A stretch of 42,337 nt of DNA from a virus. The position numbers and the translations under genes are program-made. Within the stretch, counting starts at the first letter, position 1. Each line of letters starts with the position of its first letter. Below, piece by piece: positions 31,347 to 37,764 of the stretch. The notes below the pieces were generated by a model that worked only from the letters and a program-made list of their open reading frames with translations, was not told the DNA's origin and ran no database searches. The stretch covers positions 1-42,337 of IMG/VR virus record IMGVR_UViG_3300010370_000072. One strand, given 5' to 3'.

Positions 31347-31808
31347 GCTCGAACAGGTGTTCGATACACTTCTGCCATGACCCTTACTTCAGCAGTCCAC
31401 ACACTTATCAAGGCGACATGCCCAACGGCGACTCAGGATGTAAGGGCTAATCTCGAGAACCGAGCCAAAGCCATAGAAACGGCTCTGTACGGTCCTCTGA
31501 ACCCCGGAGAGCCGAACGATGAGTATTGGACCCGGCTCGGGGCTGAATGGGGTGTTAGCGCCGAGGAAGCCAAGAAACAGCGGTGCGGGAACTGTGCCGC
31601 CTTTATCCGGACCCCGGAGATGCTCGAATGTATCAATGCCGGTCTAGCCATAGGCGGAACCGGGACTGAATCTTGGGATACGGTCGAGGCGGGCGAACTT
31701 GGATATTGCGAGGCTTTTGATTTCAAATGTGCTTCGGCTCGGACCTGCCGTGCTTGGATTGCGGGCGGACCAATCACAAAAGCCGGAGTCAAAAAAGGAT
31801 TGAAGTGA
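31344..31808 (+). CDS. Cysteine-rich protein of a phage-conserved type
   Basis: 154 residues from the ATG at 31344; a second Met at 31377 is an alternative because SD signals are poor at both. The C-terminal half carries an ordered Cys set: QRCGNCAAF, MLECINAG, LGYCEAFDFKCASARTCRAW, ending in GGP. The same CxxC ... GYCxxxxFKCxxxRTCxxWxxGGP pattern occurs in many aquatic phages and may bind iron-sulfur or zinc. The N-terminal half is helical. It starts a three-gene rightward cluster inside the leftward block. Confidence 0.75.
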   Translation: MARTGVRYTSAMTLTSAVHTLIKATCPTATQDVRANLENRAKAIETALYGPLNPGEPNDEYWTRLGAEWGVSAEEAKKQRCGNCAAFIRTPEMLECINAGLAIGGTGTESWDTVEAGELGYCEAFDFKCASARTCRAWIAGGPITKAGVKKGLK

Positions 31809-31948
31809 GTAGCGGTCAATATAAAAAACACCATGGATGGCACTCGCGTCGCATGATTATTCGCGACGGTATGGTTGTGCTTCTCAATAAAGATGGGTCA
31901 GAGAGAGAGCGCCGTCCAATGGAAAAGAAGAATGACAAAAACAAATGA
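31805..31948 (+). CDS. Small basic protein (47 aa)
   Basis: 47 residues from a GTG overlapping the previous stop (GTGA). The sequence SSGQYKKHHGWHSRRMIIRDGMVVLLNKDGSERERRP is basic, with a short strand hairpin and a charged tail (MEKKNDKNK). Start choice rests on the overlap and on the frame being open. It overlaps the next gene by 17 bases. No family recognised. Confidence 0.6.
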   Translation: MSSGQYKKHHGWHSRRMIIRDGMVVLLNKDGSERERRPMEKKNDKNK

Positions 31949-32141
31949 CATTGTTGCTTTCAATGAACAATGCGATAAATGTAGCGCTCGCGCTTTAGTC
32001 GCGGCTTATTTCTTTGCGGGAGAACTTTACTTTTGTTTACATCATTACAAAGAGTTGAAGATAGGGGAGAAGGCGTATCTCCTTCAGTTCGTGGACGAAC
32101 TAGAACCGACCGAAACCACGCCCATTCATGCCTTCGAGTAA
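31932..32141 (+). CDS. DUF7455-like zinc protein
   Basis: 69 residues from the ATG at 31932. The core CDKCSARALVAAYFFAGELYFCLHHYKEL has the CxxC ... FCxHH pattern of DUF7455, a small zinc-binding family common in actinobacteria and their phages. The remainder is an acidic tail (VDELEPTETTPIHAFE). It is the last gene of the rightward cluster and converges on the SpeD-like gene, with 52 bases between the stops. Confidence 0.8.
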   Translation: MTKTNDIVAFNEQCDKCSARALVAAYFFAGELYFCLHHYKELKIGEKAYLLQFVDELEPTETTPIHAFE

Positions 32142-32193
32142 TCCCAACACCTAACGGTCAATATCTAACAACCGTCGTTTGTGTTTGTGGACT

Positions 32194-32574
32194 TCAGAGA
32201 GTTCCTCTACCTAACAAAGAGAATCCATCGGCTCTATCGTAGATAAGCCATTCGGCTGATTGGACCTCAAAAGTTTTTTGAAGAGCCGAGAGAACAATGT
32301 CTTTATTTAGTTCCCCGCAGGTATACAAATCAAACTGAAGTAATCCCGGCTCTTCTTCATCCCATATATGAAACGCGCAATGGCTGGTCTCAATCATTAC
32401 AGCGGCGGTGAGTCCGCGGTTACCGGGCTTATCGACATAACTGGCGAATGGTCCCTTGATGATTTTCATTTCAACCGCACTAATCAGGTCGCGTAAAAAC
32501 TCGATGCCTTTCTCCTCATCCTTGATTGGATTACGGATTTTGGCGATGACCATGATGTGCTTATGAAATACCAT
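32194..32574 (-). CDS. speD: SpeD-like S-adenosylmethionine decarboxylase
   Basis: 126 residues, the size of single-chain prokaryotic AdoMetDC. The motif IETSHCAFHIWDE holds the processing Ser64 that would become the pyruvoyl group. His69 and Cys86 (LYTCG) occupy the proton-donor and processing positions, as known for Thermotoga SpeD (Ser63, His68, Cys83). The residue before Ser is Thr instead of Glu; marine phage SpeD proteins, as I recall, share ETSH. The reaction makes decarboxylated AdoMet for spermidine synthesis; related proteins can act on ornithine or arginine, so the substrate is open. AAGGAG precedes the ATG. Confidence 0.85.
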   Translation of the reverse strand: MVFHKHIMVIAKIRNPIKDEEKGIEFLRDLISAVEMKIIKGPFASYVDKPGNRGLTAAVMIETSHCAFHIWDEEEPGLLQFDLYTCGELNKDIVLSALQKTFEVQSAEWLIYDRADGFSLLGRGTL

Positions 32575-32599
32575 TGCTGGCTCCTTAGAGTTCGGGTTT

Positions 32600-32788
32600 C
32601 TATCTAAAACTCTGAATCAGAGTCTCAGCGACAGAAGCCAAAACTATCAGCACAAAACTGCCAAGCAAAGTAATACCCCACAGGTATCGAAGTTCAGGAA
32701 ACTTCGCCGGTGGTCGTCTCTCTTTGAACTTTGGCTTGTTGATTATCTGACTGAACTTTTGGTCAATGACCTCTTGGTTCTCTTTCAT
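32600..32788 (-). CDS. Small single-pass membrane protein
   Basis: 62 residues. A charged N-terminus (MKENQEVIDQKFSQIINKPKFKERRPPAKF) is followed by one membrane helix at about 37-57 (LWGITLLGSFVLIVLASVAET). N-terminal positive charges suggest an N-in topology. It precedes the SpeD-like gene by 25 bases in the same unit and is driven by the weak element at 32789-32826. Role unknown. Confidence 0.7.
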   Translation of the reverse strand: MKENQEVIDQKFSQIINKPKFKERRPPAKFPELRYLWGITLLGSFVLIVLASVAETLIQSFR

Positions 32789-32826
32789 ACATTCCTCTCA
32801 TGTTGTATGGATATACAACTAGGGTT
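32789..32826 (-). promoter_or_regulatory. Divergent copy of the operator-promoter element
   Basis: Read leftward: AACCCTAGTT (32817-32826) followed directly by GTATATCC, a weaker -10. ACAT (32800-32803) and ATGT (32789-32792) surround GAGAGGA, the SD. The inverted repeat thus has a completely different stem from the other copies but the same loop. Confidence 0.55.
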
Positions 32827-32849
32827 GAGGATACAGCATGAAGGGGCTG

Positions 32850-33428
32850 TCAAGCAAACTGAGTCTCGACACAGATTGGAAGGCTCGAGTAAGCGTCCCA
32901 TTTAGTCGCGATTGTGATTGCCTTCTTGATGATTCGTTCTGCCTTCTTTGGGTCATCTGTACAGTTCAAGATTCCAAGTCCAAGCATTGCGCCTAATGCG
33001 ACATCGCCACCGGAGCCACCGATATAAACATTGCGTCGGTCCCGGTCCCATGAATAATCCTCAGCGATTGGATATAAAACACCATTGACTGAGATGATGA
33101 ATGATGAGTCCTGAAACGCCGCGGCTCCATCATCTTTCGCATCGAAACCTTCAGAGATAAAAAACGAACGCAAAGACGGAATCAGTTTGCGAGTCATAAA
33201 CTTATCGAGGCTTTCGATATTGGTAGACATTGGCGGCTTTGGTGGATTCCATCCAAACTGCGCCAAGTTACCACCGCGAGATGCGCCGGATACAGCGATT
33301 AGGTAAGAACCGTTCTCAACAATCTTTGGAGTTGATAAATCGAAAACTCGACCGCCTTCATCCGTTGCTCTTGAGTCCGCTCCAATAATCGCCCATCCAT
33401 CTCCTTGAAAAGCGGCAAGAGTTGTCAT
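32850..33428 (-). CDS. Proteasome/HslV-like Ntn hydrolase
   Basis: 192 residues beginning MTTLAAFQGDGWAIIGADSRAT. Removal of Met would expose Thr as the N-terminal nucleophile. The Asp in GADSR is then residue 17 and the Lys in STPKIV about 34, matching Thr1, Asp17 and Lys33 of proteasome beta and HslV subunits. The later IGGSGGDVALGAMLGLG recalls the S-G-G element of proteasome subunits. No propeptide is present. SD AGGAG lies 5 bases upstream. No unfoldase partner is encoded nearby. Protease activity and ring assembly are inferred. Confidence 0.8.
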   Translation of the reverse strand: MTTLAAFQGDGWAIIGADSRATDEGGRVFDLSTPKIVENGSYLIAVSGASRGGNLAQFGWNPPKPPMSTNIESLDKFMTRKLIPSLRSFFISEGFDAKDDGAAAFQDSSFIISVNGVLYPIAEDYSWDRDRRNVYIGGSGGDVALGAMLGLGILNCTDDPKKAERIIKKAITIATKWDAYSSLPICVETQFA

Positions 33429-33464
33429 CGGGTCTCCTAGGGATTAGATACCCAATAGTAACCT

Positions 33465-34388
33465 CTAAGGCTTCACAACCTCGGTAGGTAAAGCCATGAG
33501 TCCAAGCGCGGCGCTCGCCCATAGGTCCGGAGTTTCCGTATCAGGCTGGTAGCCGCCGGCTCCGCCGAGCAGAATCGGGTGGTCAAAGTATTGCTCTCGA
33601 ATCATTCGCATGGATTGGAAGTAGCCATCCTTGGTGTACTCGAGGGATGAGAGCGGGTCATTCTTGAGACCGTCAGCACCGCAAGCAACAAAAATCATAG
33701 TTGGCTGAAACTCTTGGCAAGCCTCGAGAAACATCTCGGTAGCAGAGAGCAAACCTTCGTCACCGGTATTAGAAGCAAGCGGGAAGTTGTAAGCGCGGTT
33801 GCGATAGTCGCTGAGTAAACCGGTACCCGGAAAGATGCCGTACTCATGGACCGAGAAAGTCAAAACATTCTTGTTGGACTTGAGCAATAGTTCGGTGCCG
33901 TCACCATGGTGAGCATCGCAATCGAAGATAGCAACACGGTGACCGTATTCGTTAGTTGCTTTGGTAGCGGCAACAGCGAAATCATTGAATACGCAAAAGC
34001 CGCTGGAATGGTCACGCATCGCGTGATGCTTTGCGCCGGGAAAGTGAACAGCCAATCGCGTCTTGAAATCAATCAAAGTATCGAGAGCAGTCAGAGTACC
34101 GCCAACAAATAACTTGGCTAGTTCGCCGAGGTCATGTCGTTGCCCGTCCCATTCTCCGGATTCACCGCGGATGGTGACATCGAAAACATATTCCATATCG
34201 TGAACGAGATGTAAGTCCTCAGTTGATGGAGCAACAGGTTCTATCTCGTAAACATTGAGGCGACGCTTTTGACCGGCAATAACTAGATTGTTGCGAGCAT
34301 GGAGAAATCTTCGCCCTTGAGTTGGATGCTTAGGGTCGAAAACCCAATCGGCATACTGTGGCGAATGAACAATGATTGCGTGTTCCAT
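33465..34388 (-). CDS. AcuC / acetylpolyamine-deacetylase-like enzyme
   Basis: 307 residues of the arginase-fold deacetylase family. Visible motifs: GAKHHA with the His dyad 121-122, SSGFCVFND (128-136), DCDAHHGDGT (156-165) with metal ligands Asp158 and His160, FSVHEYGIFPGTG, GADGLKNDPLS with Asp239, and GGAGGY ending in Tyr280. All catalytic positions are present. Family members remove acetyl groups from lysines or from acetylpolyamines; the substrate cannot be read from sequence. The gene is grouped with the proteasome-like and SpeD-like genes. Confidence 0.88.
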   Translation of the reverse strand: MEHAIIVHSPQYADWVFDPKHPTQGRRFLHARNNLVIAGQKRRLNVYEIEPVAPSTEDLHLVHDMEYVFDVTIRGESGEWDGQRHDLGELAKLFVGGTLTALDTLIDFKTRLAVHFPGAKHHAMRDHSSGFCVFNDFAVAATKATNEYGHRVAIFDCDAHHGDGTELLLKSNKNVLTFSVHEYGIFPGTGLLSDYRNRAYNFPLASNTGDEGLLSATEMFLEACQEFQPTMIFVACGADGLKNDPLSSLEYTKDGYFQSMRMIREQYFDHPILLGGAGGYQPDTETPDLWASAALGLMALPTEVVKP

Positions 34389-34389
34389 C

Positions 34390-34420
34390 TATATCTCCTC
34401 TCTCAATATAAACCCTAGTT
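34390..34420 (-). promoter_or_regulatory. Divergent copy of the operator-promoter element
   Basis: Read leftward: AACTAGGGTT (34411-34420) immediately followed by TATATT (34405-34410), then the SD GAGAGGAG. The spacing between palindrome and -10 is shorter than in the good copies, and a TATAAA upstream of the palindrome is an alternative -10. Assignment is tentative. Confidence 0.45.
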
Positions 34421-34449
34421 TATACTAAATCAAACATAACTACAAATCC

Positions 34450-35028
34450 TTACGATAGCCACTCCTTCAAAGTATCAGCCGGGTAGCCAATCTCTTCGAG
34501 CCACGCCCGGACATTCTCTTCATCCTTTTTCAAACAAAAGACATCCACAGTTTGAGAAAAGACATTGGAGGTAAGTTCCATCAAAGCGTAGAACGGATAC
34601 GGAGTTGGATAGTTACCTTCGCCAATCTCATTCAAGAAGTTGTTGAATCGGATTTTGCGTTGGTGATATTCGTCAGCCCAACCCGTAGTCCAACCGGATG
34701 CGAGGACCGCGACATTATCGAGATTCTTTACAGTCTCGTAATGCCCACGCCAACCATCGGTCTTTTGATACAAGCGACCTTTGAAATCGCCGGTATGGAG
34801 TTCACCTAGGAAATCCGGAATCTCCGCGTCATCATCGTAGATTGTGTAATCACCTATGCGAACGCGGTCAATCTCACCACCATGAATCTTGACGAGCGTT
34901 GAGGCGCTTTGAGTATCCTCATTCTCGCAGTCATAGCAGAGCGCTTGATTCTTGACATTCGAATAGGTCAGTTCGTCCTCGTTGAAATCTTGCTCGCAAG
35001 AAACGCACTTCTCTTTAGTTGCGGTCAT
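34450..35028 (-). CDS. Hypothetical protein with N-terminal zinc finger
   Basis: 192 residues. The first 35 residues form a four-Cys site: EKCVSCEQDF and LCYDCEN. The centre is beta-rich (IDRVRIGDYTIYDDDAEIPDF, FKGRLYQKTDGWRGHYET). The C-terminus is acidic with helices ending TLKEWLS. The start overlaps the stop of the upstream DUF7417-like gene. The zinc finger resembles those of phage proteins that interact with host transcription or translation, but nothing specific can be assigned. Confidence 0.72.
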   Translation of the reverse strand: MTATKEKCVSCEQDFNEDELTYSNVKNQALCYDCENEDTQSASTLVKIHGGEIDRVRIGDYTIYDDDAEIPDFLGELHTGDFKGRLYQKTDGWRGHYETVKNLDNVAVLASGWTTGWADEYHQRKIRFNNFLNEIGEGNYPTPYPFYALMELTSNVFSQTVDVFCLKKDEENVRAWLEEIGYPADTLKEWLS

Positions 35029-35243
35029 GCGTCCTCCTTTTGAGGTGCCTTGATTACATTGTCAGCAATCAAGATTTGAGCGGTTCGACCGTAATGACCT
35101 TGAAGGCTCCACGCCAAACCGGAATCGACTAGATATTGGAAGAGTTCGATAAAACCTTCATGCGATAGTTCGCCGGTTTCATAAGCGATGATTCGCTCGG
35201 TTAGGTCAAACTTTCCGTCCGCGTTAGTTGTTGGTTGAGTCAT
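35025..35243 (-). CDS. DUF7417-like small protein
   Basis: 72 residues: FDLTERIIAYETGELSHEGFIELFQYLVDSGLAWSLQGHYGRTAQILIADN. The pattern IIAYExGEL...ELFQxLVDSGLAWxLQGxYGRTAxxLI is that of DUF7417, a small helical family found in very many phages, of unknown function. It has GAGAGGAG as SD, lies 15 bases after the upstream gene and overlaps the next gene. Confidence 0.82.
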   Translation of the reverse strand: MTQPTTNADGKFDLTERIIAYETGELSHEGFIELFQYLVDSGLAWSLQGHYGRTAQILIADNVIKAPQKEDA

Positions 35244-35258
35244 GCTTTCATCTCCTCT

Positions 35259-35603
35259 CTAAAGAAATCTCTCGGTTGATGTAGCAAACGAAACATTGAC
35301 GAAGCAACTTGCTTTGTAAGCAACCTCGCCTACCTCTTCACAATAGACATCCTTTTGAACGCCTTTGTAAAACACCTTGCCACCACGAATAAACTCGCGG
35401 CGAACGGTGTAGGTATCGTTGAATCCAAGAGTGATTGCTACTCGGTAGCCCTTGCCTACTGGCAAGATGACTTCAACGCACTCGCCCTCTTCGTTGGTGA
35501 TTGCGGTCCAGCGTCCACCGGAAATCGCAAACACATTTATAATGCCGATTTGATTGAGCAGTTCTTTTGGATTGAACGCTCGGCATTGATACTGGTTCTT
35601 CAT
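35259..35603 (-). CDS. Hypothetical beta-rich protein
   Basis: 114 residues beginning MKNQYQCRAFNPKELLNQIG, with GGRWTAITNEEGECVEVILPVGKGYRVAITLGFNDTYTVRREFI and VFYKGVQKDVYCEEVGEVAYKAS. Alternating strands suggest a compact barrel. It is the first gene behind the operator at 35605-35648 and begins a three-gene unit down to 34450. No family recognised. Confidence 0.7.
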   Translation of the reverse strand: MKNQYQCRAFNPKELLNQIGIINVFAISGGRWTAITNEEGECVEVILPVGKGYRVAITLGFNDTYTVRREFIRGGKVFYKGVQKDVYCEEVGEVAYKASCFVNVSFATSTERFL

Positions 35604-35604
35604 T

Positions 35605-35648
35605 TTGTCTCCTCTCTAAGACAATCTGAGTATAACACAACCGGGGTT
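35605..35648 (-). promoter_or_regulatory. Operator + extended -10 + six-pair SD inverted repeat
   Basis: Read leftward: AACCCCGGTT (35639-35648), GTGT, TATACT (35629-35634). TTGTCT (35619-35624) and AGACAA (35605-35610) are perfect inverted arms around TAGAGAGG. The palindrome contains the stop codon of the 39-residue gene upstream. Confidence 0.82.
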
Positions 35649-35766
35649 AGGAACGCTCCCCGTTACTACGGTTTAGGACGATATATTCATTGAGGCAACC
35701 ATCGCAGAGATAAGTCTCAGAATCGATTTGATTCTTGGCTACCGCATCGCAGTTGGCACAAGTCAT
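35647..35766 (-). CDS. Small zinc-ribbon protein (39 aa)
   Basis: 39 residues: MTCANCDAVAKNQ, then YLCDGCLNEYIVL. Two CxxC pairs 15 residues apart make a minimal zinc ribbon. The ATG overlaps the stop of the upstream gene (ATGA) and its TAA is part of the next operator palindrome, so both ends are well anchored. It is too short for most gene finders. Role unknown. Confidence 0.7.
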   Translation of the reverse strand: MTCANCDAVAKNQIDSETYLCDGCLNEYIVLNRSNGERS

Positions 35767-36161
35767 GCTTTCACCTTCTCCGTGACCGAGAAAACCGCAC
35801 CGATTCCGTACTCGCCGGGAAGGTATTTGATTTCGGCATCTTCAGCCTTGACCCAACCGAAGTCGGCGCAAACATAAGTCTGACCCTCGATTTCGATTTC
35901 GTCACCGATTGATAGCGATGTGTGAGTTCTGTCCGAAGCCAATCTTGCTTCGATGACTTTCCACAAGTAAACCTCAAACGCCGTACCGCCAAAGTCGGCT
36001 AGTTCGCTTTGAAGATTAGTTGCTTTGTAAATCGCATTGAGCAATAAAGGATATTTGTCAGCAGGGATTTTGTAATCAAGAATGTCGAACTCGACGCTTG
36101 ATACAAAACGACCTTGTTCGATTCTGTTACCGAACGCCTTCCATGTCACTTTGACTTTCAT
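35763..36161 (-). CDS. Hypothetical beta-rich protein
   Basis: 132 residues: MKVKVTWKAFGNRIEQGRFVSSVEFDILDYKI, then a helical centre (YPLLLNAIYKATNLQSELADFGG) and IGDEIEIEGQTYVCADFGWVKAED. Strands at both ends suggest a small alpha/beta or barrel protein. It is the first gene behind the strong operator element at 36162-36207. No family recognised. Confidence 0.7.
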   Translation of the reverse strand: MKVKVTWKAFGNRIEQGRFVSSVEFDILDYKIPADKYPLLLNAIYKATNLQSELADFGGTAFEVYLWKVIEARLASDRTHTSLSIGDEIEIEGQTYVCADFGWVKAEDAEIKYLPGEYGIGAVFSVTEKVKA

Positions 36162-36207
36162 TTGTTCTCCTCTCTAAGAACAATCCGAGTATATCACAAC
36201 CCGGGTT
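36162..36207 (-). promoter_or_regulatory. Operator + extended -10 + seven-pair SD inverted repeat (best copy)
   Basis: Read leftward: AACCCGGGTT (36198-36207), GTGA, TATACT (36088 plus 100, i.e. 36188-36193). TTGTTCT and AGAACAA (36177-36183 and 36162-36168 on the top strand) form seven perfect pairs around TAGAGAGG. The palindrome includes the TAA of the upstream gene. Confidence 0.85.
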
Positions 36208-36478
36208 AGGAAACCTTCGCACACTTACAAATCTTCATCATGTGTTTGAATCCGAACTTCTCGAGACTCTCGGTAAATCGGCACTTGGCATCGCCTAAGC
36301 ACTCAGCCTTCGCATCCTCAAGGGTGGCAATATCAGTCACGAATCCTTGAATCTTATTTCTGCGCCGATTGGTCTCGGCGGCTAGAGCGATACGGCAATC
36401 GCTGGCATGGATTGAATAAGCATTACGGCAGTCCTCATGCTTGAACCAACCCCAGTTGAAGATAACTGTATAAGTCAT
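36206..36478 (-). CDS. Cysteine-containing hypothetical protein (90 aa)
   Basis: 90 residues from the ATG at 36478, which overlaps the stop of the zinc-ribbon gene upstream. It reads MTYTVIFNWGWFKHEDCRNAYS, then DCRIALAAETNRRRNKIQGFVTD and AECLGDAKCRF, ending MKICKCAKVS. Five or six cysteines are spaced as in metal-binding or redox proteins. Its stop is part of the next palindrome. No family recognised. Confidence 0.68.
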   Translation of the reverse strand: MTYTVIFNWGWFKHEDCRNAYSIHASDCRIALAAETNRRRNKIQGFVTDIATLEDAKAECLGDAKCRFTESLEKFGFKHMMKICKCAKVS

Positions 36479-36621
36479 TTCAATCTCCCTACTTTCAATG
36501 CGCTTTGGAACTCTTTCTCGAACTCGACCGCGAAACACTCACGGCAGACGGAGGCGCCGCTTTTGGTCAAGAACGCTTCAAACTTTTCCATGGCGACCCC
36601 GCACTTAGAACACTTGGTCAT
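36475..36621 (-). CDS. Small zinc-ribbon protein (48 aa)
   Basis: 48 residues: MTKCSKCGVAMEKFEAFLTK, then SVCRECFAVEFEKEFQSALK. The pairs CxxC and CxxC, 20 residues apart, form a zinc ribbon. AAAGGAGG is a strong SD and the operator element at 36642-36660 lies directly upstream. It is coupled to the next leftward gene through ATGA. Confidence 0.7.
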   Translation of the reverse strand: MTKCSKCGVAMEKFEAFLTKSGASVCRECFAVEFEKEFQSALKVGRLK

Positions 36622-36641
36622 GGCGACCTCCTTTCAGCCTC

Positions 36642-36660
36642 AGTATACCAAACCCGGGTT
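36642..36660 (-). promoter_or_regulatory. Operator + extended -10 promoter
   Basis: Read leftward: AACCCGGGTT (36651-36660), TGG, TATACT (36642-36647), then the SD AAAGGAGG. The spacing between palindrome and -10 is three bases. Only a short GGC/GCC inverted repeat is present near this SD. It marks the right end of the leftward block. Confidence 0.78.
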
Positions 36661-36758
36661 AGAAAAGCGAAAGGAAGCAAAAGGTGGAAATAGGTGTCAA
36701 ATCGCGGCGTGTCGCTTCCGGACCATGCGGGAGTTCGGTCCAATCCGGGAAGATATAA

Positions 36759-36777
36759 AACCCCCGTTTGGTAAAAT
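36759..36777 (+). promoter_or_regulatory. Operator-like + extended -10 promoter (rightward)
   Basis: AACCCCCGTT is followed by TGG and TAAAAT (36772-36777), an extended -10 with the same spacing as the leftward copies, in a 180-base divergent gap. The rest of the gap (36661-36758) shows no gene. The SD GAGAGG precedes the ATG at 36802. Confidence 0.6.
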
Positions 36778-36801
36778 GGGTCATGGAAAGAGAGGTAAGC
36801 C

Positions 36802-37326
36802 ATGGCAAAGGTCAAAGACCAAGCGAAGCGGCTCTATGCCGCTGAAGAGTTATCGGGTATCAAATACGGCGATGCTCTGACTTTGAAGGAATGTCAAAAG
36901 TTCGTAGACAAGATTATGTCTCGACAATATGTGATTGAGAAATATCGCATGAAGTCACCCATCCTCGTCCTCGATGGTAGAGGTCGTCGTTCAGCGTGTG
37001 CGACTTTCTACGGAGGCGGTAGAGCCATCAAGTTGCCGAAGTGGTCAAGAAACAAATATGTGATTCTCCATGAGGTCGCTCACCATCTGACAAGACTCGA
37101 CGGACATAAGCCGGAGTTCGCATCATGTCTCTTGGATTTAGTCAGGCACTTCTTAGGCAAAGAATCTGCCGATGCTTTACAAGCCGCCTATCACTTCAAA
37201 GGTGTCAAGGTTCTCGGAAAGAGAGGACCGGTAAAAGCGCGATGCCCACAATCTAAAAAGGATTGGCTCGAAGCGAAGAAACATTGGCAACGGGAGTTGA
37301 AAGAAAAACTGTCGCAAGTTGCCTAG
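36802..37326 (+). CDS. TIGR04338-like zinc metallopeptidase
   Basis: 174 residues. The zinc motif HEVAHHLTRLDGHKPEF (HExxH followed by a third His) lies at about 93-109, after a strand pair (IKLPKWSRNKYVIL). It looks like the TIGR04338 group of putative actinobacterial metallohydrolases, related in plan to SprT-type proteins. The C-terminus is basic and helical. Candidate roles are host protein cleavage or DNA-protein crosslink repair; neither is shown. It has its own promoter and SD. Confidence 0.82.
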   Translation: MAKVKDQAKRLYAAEELSGIKYGDALTLKECQKFVDKIMSRQYVIEKYRMKSPILVLDGRGRRSACATFYGGGRAIKLPKWSRNKYVILHEVAHHLTRLDGHKPEFASCLLDLVRHFLGKESADALQAAYHFKGVKVLGKRGPVKARCPQSKKDWLEAKKHWQRELKEKLSQVA

Positions 37327-37340
37327 GCTAAACTTGCTCC

Positions 37341-37649
37341 ATGAAAAAAGTTAGGGACATTCTAAGTCGCATGGTTGCGGTCTTTACCGTCGGCGCTCTT
37401 GGAACTCTTGGCGCCGGGGCAGTCTTTGGAGTTGATGAAGTAGTCGCGCTCTCAATGGCTGGACTATTGGCAGTCGCCTCGGTCGCAGAACGATTGGCTC
37501 GAGAATATCTTGATGATGGAAAACTAACGCTCGATGAAATCAATGGGGCTTTCAGTCCATTCGCAAAGAGCGAAGAAGTAGAACCGGAGCCGCTACCTAT
37601 TCTTTCGAACGACGAAGAGGATAAGTCAAAGCCCAAACGCCGAGCGTAA
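37341..37649 (+). CDS. Small membrane protein with EF-loop-like segment
   Basis: 102 residues. A hydrophobic segment covers about residues 12-33 (VAVFTVGALGTLGAGAVFGV), another about 34-49 (EVVALSMAGLLAVASVA). Next comes LDDGKLTLDEINGAF, resembling an EF-hand half, and an acidic/Lys tail (SNDEEDKSKPKRRA). The DGKxTxxE element also occurs in the large surface protein encoded on the other strand. It may be a second holin-like protein; evidence is only topological. Confidence 0.68.
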   Translation: MKKVRDILSRMVAVFTVGALGTLGAGAVFGVDEVVALSMAGLLAVASVAERLAREYLDDGKLTLDEINGAFSPFAKSEEVEPEPLPILSNDEEDKSKPKRRA

Positions 37650-37764
37650 TCAAAATCGCGTAGCCGACTATTCCTTTCGCAGTTCCGTCAAGAACAATCC
37701 AAGCAACAAACATTCCGAGCAAAGTCCATAGTTGCCCAATCATGTCATTGATGAAGTCTTTCAT
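37597..37764 (-). CDS. Small membrane protein coupled to the surface-protein gene
   Basis: 55 residues: [20 protein letters not shown], then AWIVLDGTAKGIVGYAILIT and LGVWALTYPLRRSKE. Two hydrophobic helices are separated by DGTAK. Its ATG overlaps the TAA of the 769-residue gene (TAATG), so translation is coupled. Its last 53 bases overlap the converging membrane-protein gene at 37341-37649. A role in anchoring or export of the surface protein is possible. Confidence 0.62.
   Translation of the reverse strand: MKDFINDMIGQLWTLLGMFVAWIVLDGTAKGIVGYAILITLGVWALTYPLRRSKE

Noticed and set aside
32033-32242. Rightward reading frame ending VVCVCGLQRVPLPNKENPSALS
   Set aside because: The C-terminal part looks protein-like, but no start codon with a ribosome site lies after the DUF7455-like gene, and the frame overlaps genes on both sides.
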